From Rhodocyclaceae bacterium (GTDB lineage Bacteria > Pseudomonadota > Gammaproteobacteria > Burkholderiales > Rhodocyclaceae): 64,000 bases of DNA. The stretch spans positions 124,001 to 188,000 of the forward strand of contig JADKDD010000001.1 of the NCBI GenBank assembly GCA_016718525.1. Direction: 5' to 3'. Below the pieces are notes generated by a model. It saw nothing but the letters and a program-made list of their open reading frames with translations, ran no database searches and was not told where the DNA came from. The translations under genes and the position numbers were made by a program. Shown here piece after piece: positions 8,745 to 17,351 of this stretch. How positions within the stretch are numbered: the stretch's first letter is position 1; every line of letters begins with the position of its first letter.

Positions 8745-9530
8745 TCAGGGCTTTACAAACTTGAGCGTGAAGCGATCGCTCTCGCCAATCGCTGCATACT
8801 TTTCGCGGTCCTTGTCTTTCAATGCGTAAACGGGCGGCAGTGTCCACACACCTTCAGGATAATCGGCAGTATCTTTCGGATTGGCATTGATCTCCGACTT
8901 GGCCGCCAACTTGAATCCGGCGGCTTGCGCCAACCTGATGGCATACGCCTCATGCACGTAGCCGCTGCTGGCCTTCTCGTCTTGCTTGACGGCTGCAGGT
9001 AAGCGGTGATCAACGATGCCGAAGACGCCGCCCGGCTTCAACGAGTTAAATACTTTTTGGAATGCAGCAATGACGGCGGCGTCGCCGAAGCCTGCCCAGT
9101 TATGCAGATTGCGAAAAGTCAGCACCATATCAACTTGATTGACCTGAACGAAATCCAGCTTGCCCGGCATCTGAAATACGGTGAATTTGACCTTGTCGTA
9201 AACCGCCGGTTTTTCGCCAAGTCTCTTTTGCAACGCGGCGGTGCCTTTTGACGTTGCCGGGTCGGCGGCAGCGACGATCAACTGTCCCTTGTCGCGCAGA
9301 TAGGGCGCAAGGATTTCCGTGTACCAGCCGCCACCAGGCGAAAGTTCAATGACCGTCATGGTTGGCGTGATGCCGAAAAACTTCAACGTCTCGTAAGGGT
9401 GCCGCGCACTATCGCGGGCGACGTTCTCGGGCGAGCGGTTGGCACCTCCAATGGCCGCGCGCAAAGCGTCATCAGCTACCGCTACGCTCATAACTGTCAT
9501 CAGGGCAAATGATGCAAGCCATTTCTTCAT
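8745..9530 (-). CDS. Exported class I SAM-dependent methyltransferase-like protein
   Basis: 261 residues with a clear signal peptide (MKKW start, hydrophobic core, cut near AVA-DDA). The mature part has the Rossmann SAM-binding motif (MTVIELSPGGGWYTEIL, about residues 58-74), an acidic post-motif region and a C-terminal HRLP segment. Similar proteins (COG4798-like) are known as predicted methyltransferases with signal sequences. SAM is not expected in the periplasm, so either another ligand is bound or the protein acts elsewhere. It stands alone, followed by repeat copy 1, and diverges from the amidase gene. Confidence 0.8.
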   Translation of the reverse strand: MKKWLASFALMTVMSVAVADDALRAAIGGANRSPENVARDSARHPYETLKFFGITPTMTVIELSPGGGWYTEILAPYLRDKGQLIVAAADPATSKGTAALQKRLGEKPAVYDKVKFTVFQMPGKLDFVQVNQVDMVLTFRNLHNWAGFGDAAVIAAFQKVFNSLKPGGVFGIVDHRLPAAVKQDEKASSGYVHEAYAIRLAQAAGFKLAAKSEINANPKDTADYPEGVWTLPPVYALKDKDREKYAAIGESDRFTLKFVKP

Positions 9531-9684
9531 CGTGATTCCTTTGCAAGGGTGAGTTTAGTGAGGCGCAAATATACCCGAACCACTGTTCGCCGGAACTGCC
9601 GCCGGATGAACATCAATACGGGTTGCCGAGGCATAATCAAGCCGTGCCGGAAAATACCAAACGTACTCACTTGAGGAGAAAGCA

Positions 9685-11097
9685 ATGACCGAATTGTGGC
9701 GTAAATCAGCGACCGAACTGGCGGGCATGATCGCCAGCAAAGCCATCAGCTCGACCGAAGTCGTCGACGCCCACCTCGCACGTATTGCCGCAGTCAATCC
9801 ATCGGTGAATGCAGTGGTCAGGGTGCTGGCCGAAGATGCCCGCAAGGCTTCTGCGCTGGCCGATGCGATGGTGGCGCGTGGTGATCCGCTGGGGCCGCTC
9901 CATGGCGTGCCATTCACCGTCAAAGAGAATATTGATATGGCCGGCCTGCCGACAACCTGGGGGGTGAAGGCACTGGCACAAGCCATTGCGCCGGTTGACG
10001 CACCGGTGGTGGAGCGGATGCGCGCGGCCGGCGGAATCCCGATCGCGCGCACCAACTTGCCCGACATGGGCTTGCGGGTGCACACCGACAGCAGCCTGCA
10101 CGGGCTCACGCGCAATCCGTGGAACCCGGGCCGCACCGCAGGCGGCTCCAGTGGCGGCGAGGCCGTGGCGTTGGCGACTGGCATGAGCCCGATCGGCTTG
10201 GGTAATGACATCGGTGGTTCGCTGCGTAATCCCGCCAATGCCTGCGGTATCGCTTCGATCAAACCTTCGGCCGGTCGTATTGCCGATGCGAGTGTGGTGC
10301 CGAGTCAAGACCGTCTGTTGGCCGTGCAAATGATGCAAACGCAAGGGCCCATGGCGCGCTGCGTTCGAGATGTGCGGCTCGGTCTGGAAATATTGATCGG
10401 CGCACATCCGCGTGATCCCATGTCGTTTGACATGCCACTGGTCGGTCGGAAACTGGGGCGCCCCGTTCGCGTGGCGGTCGTCGCTGCGCCGCCGGGCGGT
10501 AGCTGCGATCCATGCATCAGTGCGGTTGTGCGGCAAGCCGCCGACGCGTTGTCCAATGCCGGCTACGATGTGGTCGAGGTTTGCCCTCCACGTTACGAAG
10601 AAGCCGTTGCCGTATGGGGGCAATTCTTGATGGGCGACTTTGGCGCCATCCTGCCTCAATTGATGCCATTTATGGGCGCGGATGCGACAGCTCTCTTGAA
10701 TGCGTTCAGTGCTGTCACACCGCCGTTCGCCAATGCCGCTGCCATGTCGCACCTCTTGGTCGCGCGCGACGGCATCGCGCGTGAATGGTCGCAGTTTCTC
10801 GCCGTGCATCCGCTGATTCTGTCGCCGACATGGACCCAACTCCCCTTCGCGCACGGCTTTGACATTGCGACGCCCGAGGGTACCGCGGAGACCATGGCAA
10901 TGATCCGGCCGGTGGTCCCGACAAACCTGCTCGGTCTGCCCAGTGCCTGTGTCCCCGCCGGTCGCGACAACGCGACCGGACTACCCATTGGCGTCCTCAT
11001 AGGCGGGCAACGTAACCGCGAAGACCTGTGCCTGGATGCCGCAGAAGCGATCGAGGCCCGGCTGGGATTGGTTACGCCGATTGATCCCGTGACTTAA
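9685..11097 (+). CDS. Amidase-signature family amidase
   Basis: 470-residue amide hydrolase of the Ser-cisSer-Lys family. The catalytic Lys lies in PFTVKENIDMAG (about residue 80); the Gly/Ser-rich signature GGSSGGEAVALATG carries the cis-Ser; the nucleophile lies in GNDIGGSLRNPA. No GatB or GatC gene is adjacent, so it is more likely a catabolic amidase than the GatA subunit of the tRNA amidotransferase. There is no signal peptide. GAGGAG at 9673-9678 supports the start. The substrate is unknown. Confidence 0.88.
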   Translation: MTELWRKSATELAGMIASKAISSTEVVDAHLARIAAVNPSVNAVVRVLAEDARKASALADAMVARGDPLGPLHGVPFTVKENIDMAGLPTTWGVKALAQAIAPVDAPVVERMRAAGGIPIARTNLPDMGLRVHTDSSLHGLTRNPWNPGRTAGGSSGGEAVALATGMSPIGLGNDIGGSLRNPANACGIASIKPSAGRIADASVVPSQDRLLAVQMMQTQGPMARCVRDVRLGLEILIGAHPRDPMSFDMPLVGRKLGRPVRVAVVAAPPGGSCDPCISAVVRQAADALSNAGYDVVEVCPPRYEEAVAVWGQFLMGDFGAILPQLMPFMGADATALLNAFSAVTPPFANAAAMSHLLVARDGIAREWSQFLAVHPLILSPTWTQLPFAHGFDIATPEGTAETMAMIRPVVPTNLLGLPSACVPAGRDNATGLPIGVLIGGQRNREDLCLDAAEAIEARLGLVTPIDPVT

Positions 11098-11179
11098 ATT
11101 TTTTTACCAGCCTACCTACATCGGTGCAAAATCGAACTTGGTGCACCAGCTATCTTTTCGTCAATCCAAGGAGAAAACA

Positions 11180-11428
11180 ATGCGCTCACTTACACAAGGC
11201 CTGATCGGCATTGCAATGATCGTCGTCAGCGGATTTGCGTTGGCTCATAACTGCCCCAATGAAATGAAAGCCATCGACGCCAAAATGGCGACGAAACCAG
11301 CTCTCAGCGCCGCAGACGCGACCAAAGTCACCCAGCTTCGCGCTGATGGCGAAGCGCAGCACAAGGCGGGCAAGCATGATGAGTCAATGAAGTCGTTGGG
11401 CGAAGCGAAAAAAATTCTGGGGATTTGA
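11180..11428 (+). CDS. Small exported protein of unknown function
   Basis: 82 residues. AAGGAG at 11169-11174 fixes ATG 11180; the longer frame from 11138 lacks a binding site. A signal peptide (hydrophobic core, cut near ALA-HNC) precedes a mature domain of about 60 residues that looks all-helical, rich in Ala and Lys, with one Cys (NCPNEMKAID). The protein would reside in the periplasm. No family recognised with certainty. Confidence 0.7.
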   Translation: MRSLTQGLIGIAMIVVSGFALAHNCPNEMKAIDAKMATKPALSAADATKVTQLRADGEAQHKAGKHDESMKSLGEAKKILGI

Positions 11429-11528
11429 ATCTCATCATTTCCGCTCGCTTTACAGCGTGCGCGGGAAGTGAAGCGGGCTTAGCCCCTCGGTTTCAAGACA
11501 AATCATTAAACGAAGGCGTGGTGAAACT

Positions 11529-12992
11529 ATGACAAATTTCTTGAATTCAGCAGTGACGGCGCTGGTTGTCCAGCCTTGCCACGCGAGAGTAGTTGCCTCG
11601 CTGGCAGTTGCCATGACCGGCTTGTTCGGTGCTCCTGTCGCGCAGGCCGCCAACGCCTTGTCGACCTGCTTCTGGGCCGGACCGATCTCGACCACTCAAT
11701 CCACCGCACTGGGTGAAGACGGTTCGCGTTTTCTGTTTCCGGAAGAAAGGGCGACCTACTGGCTGGCACGCTACAACACCTTGCCAGCCGGCTCGCGGCT
11801 GATGCTGACGCGCGAGTTTGCCTACGCCCGGCATGAATCGATCAACGCCTACAAGACCACTATTGCCATGGGCGTGCCGCGCAAAGGCATGCCTATGGAT
11901 GCGCTCGCCGATGTTGAAATCACTCCGCTCGATGGTTCGATCAATCCCTACGTCCCGGGCAATCCGCGTTATGACGCCAAACGGATGTACACGGTCACCG
12001 TGCTGCCCGTTGATCCGCCCGCCGACAAGACAGCGCGCAAAGGTAACACGCTCTATGCCGGTCCTGGCAGCGATGGACCCAGCGAAATATTGCTGCGCGT
12101 TTATGCACCCGATGTTGAAACAGATTTGCTGGGTGGAACGGCATTGCCGGAACCAAAACTGCATCTTGCCGACGGCAAGGTACTCAGCGGAGCAGCCCTT
12201 TGCAAAGCCATCAGCGCGGCAGACCAATCCATGCCCAAGCCCTTGATGACACAGGCGGAGTGGTTATCCCCTATGGCACTTGGCAGCGAAACCAACACCG
12301 CCAAGTGCCCCAATACACGAGGCATCCCGCCAACGCCAACATGGCGGCGATTCTTCAACACGGCAAACTCGTTGAGCGGCACTCAGAATTGCGGTTTGGA
12401 TCCAGCTCCCGATGTGGCACCGCCCGTTCAGGGGGGCTTCTACAGCACGATCCACAATAATTACATTTCCACCGGCATTCATCGCTCGTTTGGCAAAGTA
12501 GTGGTCATTACCGGCAAGTCTCCAAGCTTCCGCAAGACTTCCGCGCAGCTAAAGACCGTCAGCAAGGAGCCGACTCAAGTGCGCTATTGGTCGATGTGCA
12601 CAGGGGAAGGCAACTCCACCACCGCAACGCCAAAGCATGGGTGTGTGGCGGACTACCAGATTCCATTAGACCGCGAAGGTCGATACACGATCGTCGTCAG
12701 TCGCGCCGCTGACCGGCCAGTCAATGCGGTGAACAAGTGCGGCGTAGTCTGGCTCAACTGGGGCGACAAGGGCGATGGCACCCTTGATGCCTCCGGCGCA
12801 CTGCTCAATCCTGATTACGGCGTGCTGATCATGCGCCAGATGCTGGCCGATGATGGCTACGCCCATGCAATCAAGAAGATCGGCAAGAACGCCGATGTCG
12901 TCACCGTGATGGGCGATTACTACCCGAAGACCGAGTACCTCGCGACCAAGGCCGAATTTGAATCGCGAGGCTGCGCGCCATTGGGCAAATGA
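11529..12992 (+). CDS. Exported protein of unknown function
   Basis: 487 residues with a signal peptide (cut near AQA-ANA, residue 40). The mature protein has about eight Cys spread through it and an aromatic-rich start (STCFWAGP). Near residue 300 it reads GFYSTIHNNYISTGIHR, followed by VVITGKSPSF and RYWSMCTGE. Repeated short strand patterns suggest a beta-rich secreted protein. I do not recognise the family and assign no function. It lies 100 bases after the small exported protein and may share its transcript. A perfect hairpin follows 24 bases after the stop. Confidence 0.7.
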   Translation: MTNFLNSAVTALVVQPCHARVVASLAVAMTGLFGAPVAQAANALSTCFWAGPISTTQSTALGEDGSRFLFPEERATYWLARYNTLPAGSRLMLTREFAYARHESINAYKTTIAMGVPRKGMPMDALADVEITPLDGSINPYVPGNPRYDAKRMYTVTVLPVDPPADKTARKGNTLYAGPGSDGPSEILLRVYAPDVETDLLGGTALPEPKLHLADGKVLSGAALCKAISAADQSMPKPLMTQAEWLSPMALGSETNTAKCPNTRGIPPTPTWRRFFNTANSLSGTQNCGLDPAPDVAPPVQGGFYSTIHNNYISTGIHRSFGKVVVITGKSPSFRKTSAQLKTVSKEPTQVRYWSMCTGEGNSTTATPKHGCVADYQIPLDREGRYTIVVSRAADRPVNAVNKCGVVWLNWGDKGDGTLDASGALLNPDYGVLIMRQMLADDGYAHAIKKIGKNADVVTVMGDYYPKTEYLATKAEFESRGCAPLGK

Positions 12993-13010
12993 GGGGTCAC
13001 GGCCAGCCCC

Positions 13011-13043
13011 GAAAAACCTGATCAACATTGGAGTTGATCAGGT
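13011..13043. terminator. Perfect 11-bp hairpin, terminator-like
   Basis: ACCTGATCAAC (13016-13026) pairs perfectly with 13033-13043 around loop ATTGGA. On the minus strand it is followed by TTTTTC, so it best suits leftward transcripts from the HipA-like operon. On the plus strand it closes the exported-protein gene but has no U-tract. Confidence 0.65.
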
Positions 13044-13058
13044 GACCGGAATCAGCCA

Positions 13059-13085
13059 ACGGCGTCTGGTCAGCACCAACTGACA
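13059..13085 (+). repeat. Dispersed CAGCACCAACTG repeat, copy 2
   Basis: ACGGCGT, spacer CTGGT and the exact core at 13071-13082. In this copy GTCAG and CTGAC form a perfect 5-bp stem around loop CACCAA. It is the last host-like element before the AT-rich island. Confidence 0.85.
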
Positions 13086-13503
13086 ACCGTTCAATGCTGA
13101 CTCGATCAAATCCTCTGTGATGAACGTCGACTGCCGAAAGTGCGGAACCTCTTAGCAATTCAGCACGAGCGCCGGCTTTGCAGCGGAAGCGGGTCTTGAA
13201 TAATCGAAAACTTACTTCCGCTCTCGACCAATTGCGGACGACTGTCCTATTCCCGATACCAATACTAGCAATGGTGTCCCCGTATGTCCTATAGCTAAAT
13301 CGCGCAAAATTGCCATGGTCTTGGAATCTTGTAGCACCTGTCCTGTTGGAAAAGCATAAGGGCCGAGTTTTTTATAGACTCAGCCCTCCGTTGTTTGTGG
13401 TGTGTACAGATTATGAACTCGAGATATGGGTTGATGCATTACCTGTTCGGTTATCGGAATTAGTGCCGAAGCGACTGAAAATTTCGATTCTTCGTCAGAC
13501 CGT

Positions 13504-14472
13504 CTAGTCGCCTAAAAAGGGTAACTTTTTCTTTTCAGTCCAATTCGAAGGTTCCGAACTTGATTGGTCAGTCAAGTACGTAGTGCGATTAGCCAATCGA
13601 TTAGCTGAAAATTGAAGTTCCTTGCTCAAAACGTCAGCCAAAATTTGTTTCGAAAACATATCGGCTAGCGTACTTGCTTGCTCCTCTGTGTATATTTCTT
13701 TCGATCCCGGGAATTTATTCAAAATGTGAATTGCCTTGACGTATGCCTCAGTTAACGAATTATCACTAGGCTTCGCAGCAACGATGTAAAGCTTAAACTC
13801 TTCCGTCGAATCCGAAACGCTTGTAAGTTGACCAAGATACTTATGAGCTTTTTCGCGTATTGAATCTGGAGCACTAAGGTCGAAGGAAATTGGTTCTACA
13901 CAATGCCAGACACCATTTTTCCAAGCGAGTGGAAATTCAACCTCATCATCTTTCCCAGTGATTTTTTTTGGTTCGAAAAACTTCAGCAAGTTCCTTGCCT
14001 CCAAGTCTCTCTTGAAACTTCGCCAAACGTCGTCGTCTGACTTTCCGTGGCTCTGCGACTTATGGTCAAAACGGGAGATATATCTGGCAAAGATTTTTTC
14101 GAAGGCCGTATTTAAGTCTTCTGAGACACCATTGGAAATGTCAGACCAGACGAGTGAGCTATCGTCCTTTGGTAAGACTTCAGCTACGATTTCTCTCAGA
14201 GACTCAGGTCGATTCCAGAGACCAATGCTCGGATTGGACTCTTTCTCGATTACTTGGAACCGATCTTTAACAAGCCTTATCAACGATTTAAATTGGCTGG
14301 GCTTGAAGTTTGGGAACAACGAAGATATTCGACCAGTAGTTGTTTTGTTTCTGAACTTGAGGAACGTTTCACTCGGAGAGTACATTACGAGTGCTACATT
14401 AACAAACTCGCCCGTAGATATGTCGTGGACATATCGAAGGATCGAATAGGAGTATGAGGAGCGGTTGCTCAT
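13504..14472 (-). CDS. DUF3037 protein, partner of the HipA-like kinase
   Basis: 322 residues, AT-rich gene. The N-terminal segment YSYSILRYVHDISTGEFVNV followed by ALVMYSP matches the start of DUF3037 proteins, a family of unknown function often encoded beside HipA-like kinases. The ATG overlaps the kinase stop by 4 bases (ATGA, 14469-14472), and GGAG lies upstream within the kinase gene, so translation is coupled. The middle is Lys/Phe-rich and charged; there is no signal peptide or membrane helix. It may regulate the kinase or be its substrate (inference only). Codon use is clearly unlike the neighbours, which suggests transfer. Confidence 0.82.
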   Translation of the reverse strand: MSNRSSYSYSILRYVHDISTGEFVNVALVMYSPSETFLKFRNKTTTGRISSLFPNFKPSQFKSLIRLVKDRFQVIEKESNPSIGLWNRPESLREIVAEVLPKDDSSLVWSDISNGVSEDLNTAFEKIFARYISRFDHKSQSHGKSDDDVWRSFKRDLEARNLLKFFEPKKITGKDDEVEFPLAWKNGVWHCVEPISFDLSAPDSIREKAHKYLGQLTSVSDSTEEFKLYIVAAKPSDNSLTEAYVKAIHILNKFPGSKEIYTEEQASTLADMFSKQILADVLSKELQFSANRLANRTTYLTDQSSSEPSNWTEKKKLPFLGD

Positions 14473-15269
14473 TTCAATTTCTCCAAACCACGTTCAATTA
14501 TGAGACCTATATTTGTTTGCGTTTGTTCCAAGTAACCGACTATACCCTCTAAAAACTCGTTGTTAATAGCCCATTCGACTGGTAAAGCATTGCAATATTG
14601 CTTGAATCTTACGACAGGAATAGCTTCCCATGCCGCTTTGAATCGATTCAACTGCACTGGTTTTTCCTCGAAGAACATTGGCGCAAAGATATGATTGTCT
14701 GCCACACTAATTCTGTCGAATCCATTTTGATGCCACGGTTCTTTCCAGAAAAGCTCTTGTGCTTGGCTGAACGATAGCTCGTGATCGAAAATCGCTATTT
14801 CATTGCCACTTGTTAGGCAATTTGGGTTCGCGGGACGCCTGTCAGCGTTGACGATAATTGCATCAAACAGAAAAACCTCTGCAGCAACCTGAGTAAGTTC
14901 TGCGGGAACACGTCCGTTTTTTGCCCAGACACCAAAGCCGTTCGGGACAAGCCTTGAGCCAAAAGCAACTCGACTGCTGGATTGAATATGCGTTTTAAGT
15001 GCTGCGTCAGAGATCGAGCTGATGAAGTCATCATCTATGTCAACTAGAAACGGCTCAGGAACTGGGAGAGTCAAATCCGCTGCTAGCATGGCCGCAATAG
15101 CCTCAATTGCTAAATTCTTCTCTCGCTCCATACATCCAGCTGAAAACTTAACTACCAATTGAACATCTTCGGCTGTTGGAGTTGCGCCTTCGCAAGTAAT
15201 GAGACAGGGCTTTGTGCGTCCATTGCCCATTTTACGTTCAAGTCGCGAAGCAAATATTCTATTTAGCAT
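14469..15269 (-). CDS. HipA-like protein kinase
   Basis: 266 residues of the short HipA-like kinase family (HipA_2 type), cytosolic Ser/Thr kinases related to the HipA toxin. Kinase motifs are present: Lys in QLVVKFSAG, Glu in NLAIEAIAAMLA, the catalytic Asp/Asn segment VNADRRPANPN and the metal-binding Asp in IAIFDHELSFS. The frame is open to a TTG at 15332, but a TATAAT on the minus strand at 15340-15345 would start transcription near there, so I choose ATG 15269, where family-like sequence begins. No separate HipB-type HTH antitoxin is encoded nearby, unlike classic hipBA. It is translationally coupled to the DUF3037 gene. Confidence 0.85.
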   Translation of the reverse strand: MLNRIFASRLERKMGNGRTKPCLITCEGATPTAEDVQLVVKFSAGCMEREKNLAIEAIAAMLAADLTLPVPEPFLVDIDDDFISSISDAALKTHIQSSSRVAFGSRLVPNGFGVWAKNGRVPAELTQVAAEVFLFDAIIVNADRRPANPNCLTSGNEIAIFDHELSFSQAQELFWKEPWHQNGFDRISVADNHIFAPMFFEEKPVQLNRFKAAWEAIPVVRFKQYCNALPVEWAINNEFLEGIVGYLEQTQTNIGLIIERGLEKLK

Positions 15270-15745
15270 CTTGCCGAATTTACGCCGCAGTACGTAGGAG
15301 TTGTTGGTGCTACATGTGCTTGAACAAAGCAAGCCCTTGATTATATACGGTTCGTGGCCCAGTTGATGATTCAGAATTCTTGAGCGCCACTTAACTTATG
15401 GCCTCCCGTTCAAGTAACACGGGAATACTTTGTTATCGGCACGCCTACACGGCGCCTATGCTGTTGACAAGTAATCACGGTGGCCGTTATTGGTCACGAA
15501 GCAGACAGTGACCACCAAGAACTGAACTTCCGTAATCAGTCTTAAGCGCGCACTCAGCTTTCTCGCGCGCTAAAAAGCATATTGAAAACCTTCAACTAAA
15601 CCCGAACGTATTTCCACCTTGCACACTGACCGGAAATTGCTGCAAACTGGATCCTCGCGACTTAAGTACCAAATGTGCTCCCGCACTCAGCATTGGGCGT
15701 TGCGATCCGGACTAATCGCAGTTCTATTGCCTGAAGGAATCTTGC
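15270..15745. other. Intergenic region between HipA-like operon and GMC oxidoreductase
   Basis: No credible gene. It contains a minus-strand TATAAT (15340-15345) likely serving the HipA-like operon; its -35 box is weak. A small hairpin TCCCGT/ACGGGA sits near 15402-15424, and GGTCAC/GTGACC near 15493-15514. The right-hand 100 bases return to host-like composition and lead to the GMC gene. Confidence 0.5.
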
Positions 15746-17350
15746 ATGTACGACTATGTCATCGTTGGCGCCGGTTCCGCCGGTTGTGTGCTGGCCAACC
15801 GTTTGACCGAGGATCCGAACACGACGGTACTTTTGCTTGAGGCCGGAATGTCGGATTGGCATCCCTTCATTCACATGCCGGCAGGTGTCGCGGAACTGCT
15901 CAAGGGCAAATTGTTCAACTGGTATTTCGACACAGCCGCAGAAAAGCAACTCAACAACCGTCGCTTGTATTGGCCACGTGGCAAGGGTCTCGGCGGATCG
16001 AGTTCGATGAATGGGATGGTTTATATCCGAGGCCACCGGTTCGACTATGACCACTGGGCAAACGACCTCGGTCTTGAAGGCTGGTCCTACGACGAGGTGT
16101 TGCCGTACTTTAAAAAAAGTGAGGATTTTTTTGGTGGCGCCAATGAATTTCATGGCAGCGGCGGCCCGCTTGGCATTACGCAGGATGCGTCGAACCATTT
16201 ATTGTTTGGAGTGTTCAAGGAGGCGGCAAAACAGGCCGGCGTGCCGGAAACGCCGGATTTCAATGGAGCACAACAGGAGGGTTATGGATCCTACCAGCTC
16301 ACGATCAAGCATGGCGAGCGGCAGAGCACTGCAGTCGCATTTCTGAACCCGGCAAAAAGGCGCCCGAACCTGACGATCATCACCCGCGCTCGGGTCAAGG
16401 CAATCAACATCGAGGGCGGACGTGCTACGGGTGTCACCTACCAGCGCGGTCGCAGTTCCAAATCTGTCAGGGTGACGCGCGAAGTATTGATATGCGCTGG
16501 TGCGGTGCAATCACCGCACTTGCTGATGCTGTCCGGTATCGGCGATGGCGAGGCGCTGACCAGGTTCGGCATTCCGGTCAATCTACACAAGCCGGCGGTT
16601 GGTCAAAATCTGCAGGATCATCTGGATGTGATGGTTCAGCAACACTGCTCGCAACCGGTTACCTTGTATGAGCAGACCAGGTTTCACAACCGCATCCTGA
16701 CACTGATCGAGTATTACCGTACCAAGCGGGGTACCGGCGCTTCCAACGGGCTGGAAGCTGGCGCCTTTGTAAAAACCGATCCCGCGCTGGCGGTGCCCGA
16801 TGTGCAAATGCACTTCATTCCGGCCTTCATGCTGGATCACGCACGCGAGACCGGCCCGGGGCACGGCTATATGCTGCATGCCTGCCAACTGCGTCCGCAC
16901 AGCAAAGGATTTATCGGCCTGGCCTCGGCCGACCCGCTGGCCGCACCGTTGATTCAGCCGAACTATTTGTCCGATTCGCACGATCTTGCGGTGCTGATCA
17001 AGGCCGTGAAGATGGCACGCAAGATATTTGCCCAGGCGGCCTTTGATCCCTATCGCGGCAAGGAAGAGGTGCCCGGCGATGCGTTGCAAACCGATGAGCA
17101 GTTGGCGCAATCCATTCGCCAAAACGCGGAAACGATCTATCACCCGGTGGGCACGTGCCGTATGGGTGTCGATGCCGATGCGGTAGTCGACGGCGAATGC
17201 CGGGTGAAAGGTATGGCAGGCCTGCGTGTGATCGATGCTTCGGTCATGCCGACGCTGATCGGCGGCAACACCAATGCGCCGACCATCATGATCGCCGAGA
17301 AAATGGCCGATCACTTGCGCGGACTAAGTCGATCGTCGCCGACCGGCTGA
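15746..17350 (+). CDS. GMC-family FAD oxidoreductase (choline-dehydrogenase-like)
   Basis: 534-residue flavoenzyme that oxidises an alcohol to an aldehyde. The N-terminal dinucleotide fold YDYVIVGAGSAGCVLANRL binds FAD; the GMC signature lies in WPRGKGLGGSSSMNGMVYIRG (second half, about residue 80); the C-terminal half has the catalytic His in YHPVGTCRMG and the closing VIDASVMPTLIGGNTNAP segment. Its length matches choline dehydrogenase (BetA), but no betB or betI is nearby, so the alcohol is unknown. GAAGGAAT lies just upstream of the ATG. The stop is 1 base from the end of the convergent Sel1-repeat gene. Confidence 0.9.
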   Translation: MYDYVIVGAGSAGCVLANRLTEDPNTTVLLLEAGMSDWHPFIHMPAGVAELLKGKLFNWYFDTAAEKQLNNRRLYWPRGKGLGGSSSMNGMVYIRGHRFDYDHWANDLGLEGWSYDEVLPYFKKSEDFFGGANEFHGSGGPLGITQDASNHLLFGVFKEAAKQAGVPETPDFNGAQQEGYGSYQLTIKHGERQSTAVAFLNPAKRRPNLTIITRARVKAINIEGGRATGVTYQRGRSSKSVRVTREVLICAGAVQSPHLLMLSGIGDGEALTRFGIPVNLHKPAVGQNLQDHLDVMVQQHCSQPVTLYEQTRFHNRILTLIEYYRTKRGTGASNGLEAGAFVKTDPALAVPDVQMHFIPAFMLDHARETGPGHGYMLHACQLRPHSKGFIGLASADPLAAPLIQPNYLSDSHDLAVLIKAVKMARKIFAQAAFDPYRGKEEVPGDALQTDEQLAQSIRQNAETIYHPVGTCRMGVDADAVVDGECRVKGMAGLRVIDASVMPTLIGGNTNAPTIMIAEKMADHLRGLSRSSPTG

Positions 17351-17351
17351 T

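Larger units (their letters stand above)
12993..13503. other. Intergenic region at the left edge of the HipA island
   Basis: No credible gene. It holds the 11-bp hairpin at 13016-13043, repeat copy 2 at 13059-13085, and an imperfect hairpin at 13359-13387 (arms AGGGCCGAGT and ACTCAGCCCT, one mismatch). Base composition becomes visibly AT-richer to the right, towards the HipA-like operon. Confidence 0.6.

Noticed and set aside
13310..13507. 65-codon plus-strand frame at the edge of the HipA island
   Set aside because: No ribosome-binding site or family-like sequence; it crosses an inverted repeat.
15391..15440. ACTTAAC and GTTATCG near the HipA island as a possible attC site
   Set aside because: GTTATCG does not fit GTTRRRY and only a 6-bp inner hairpin is present.
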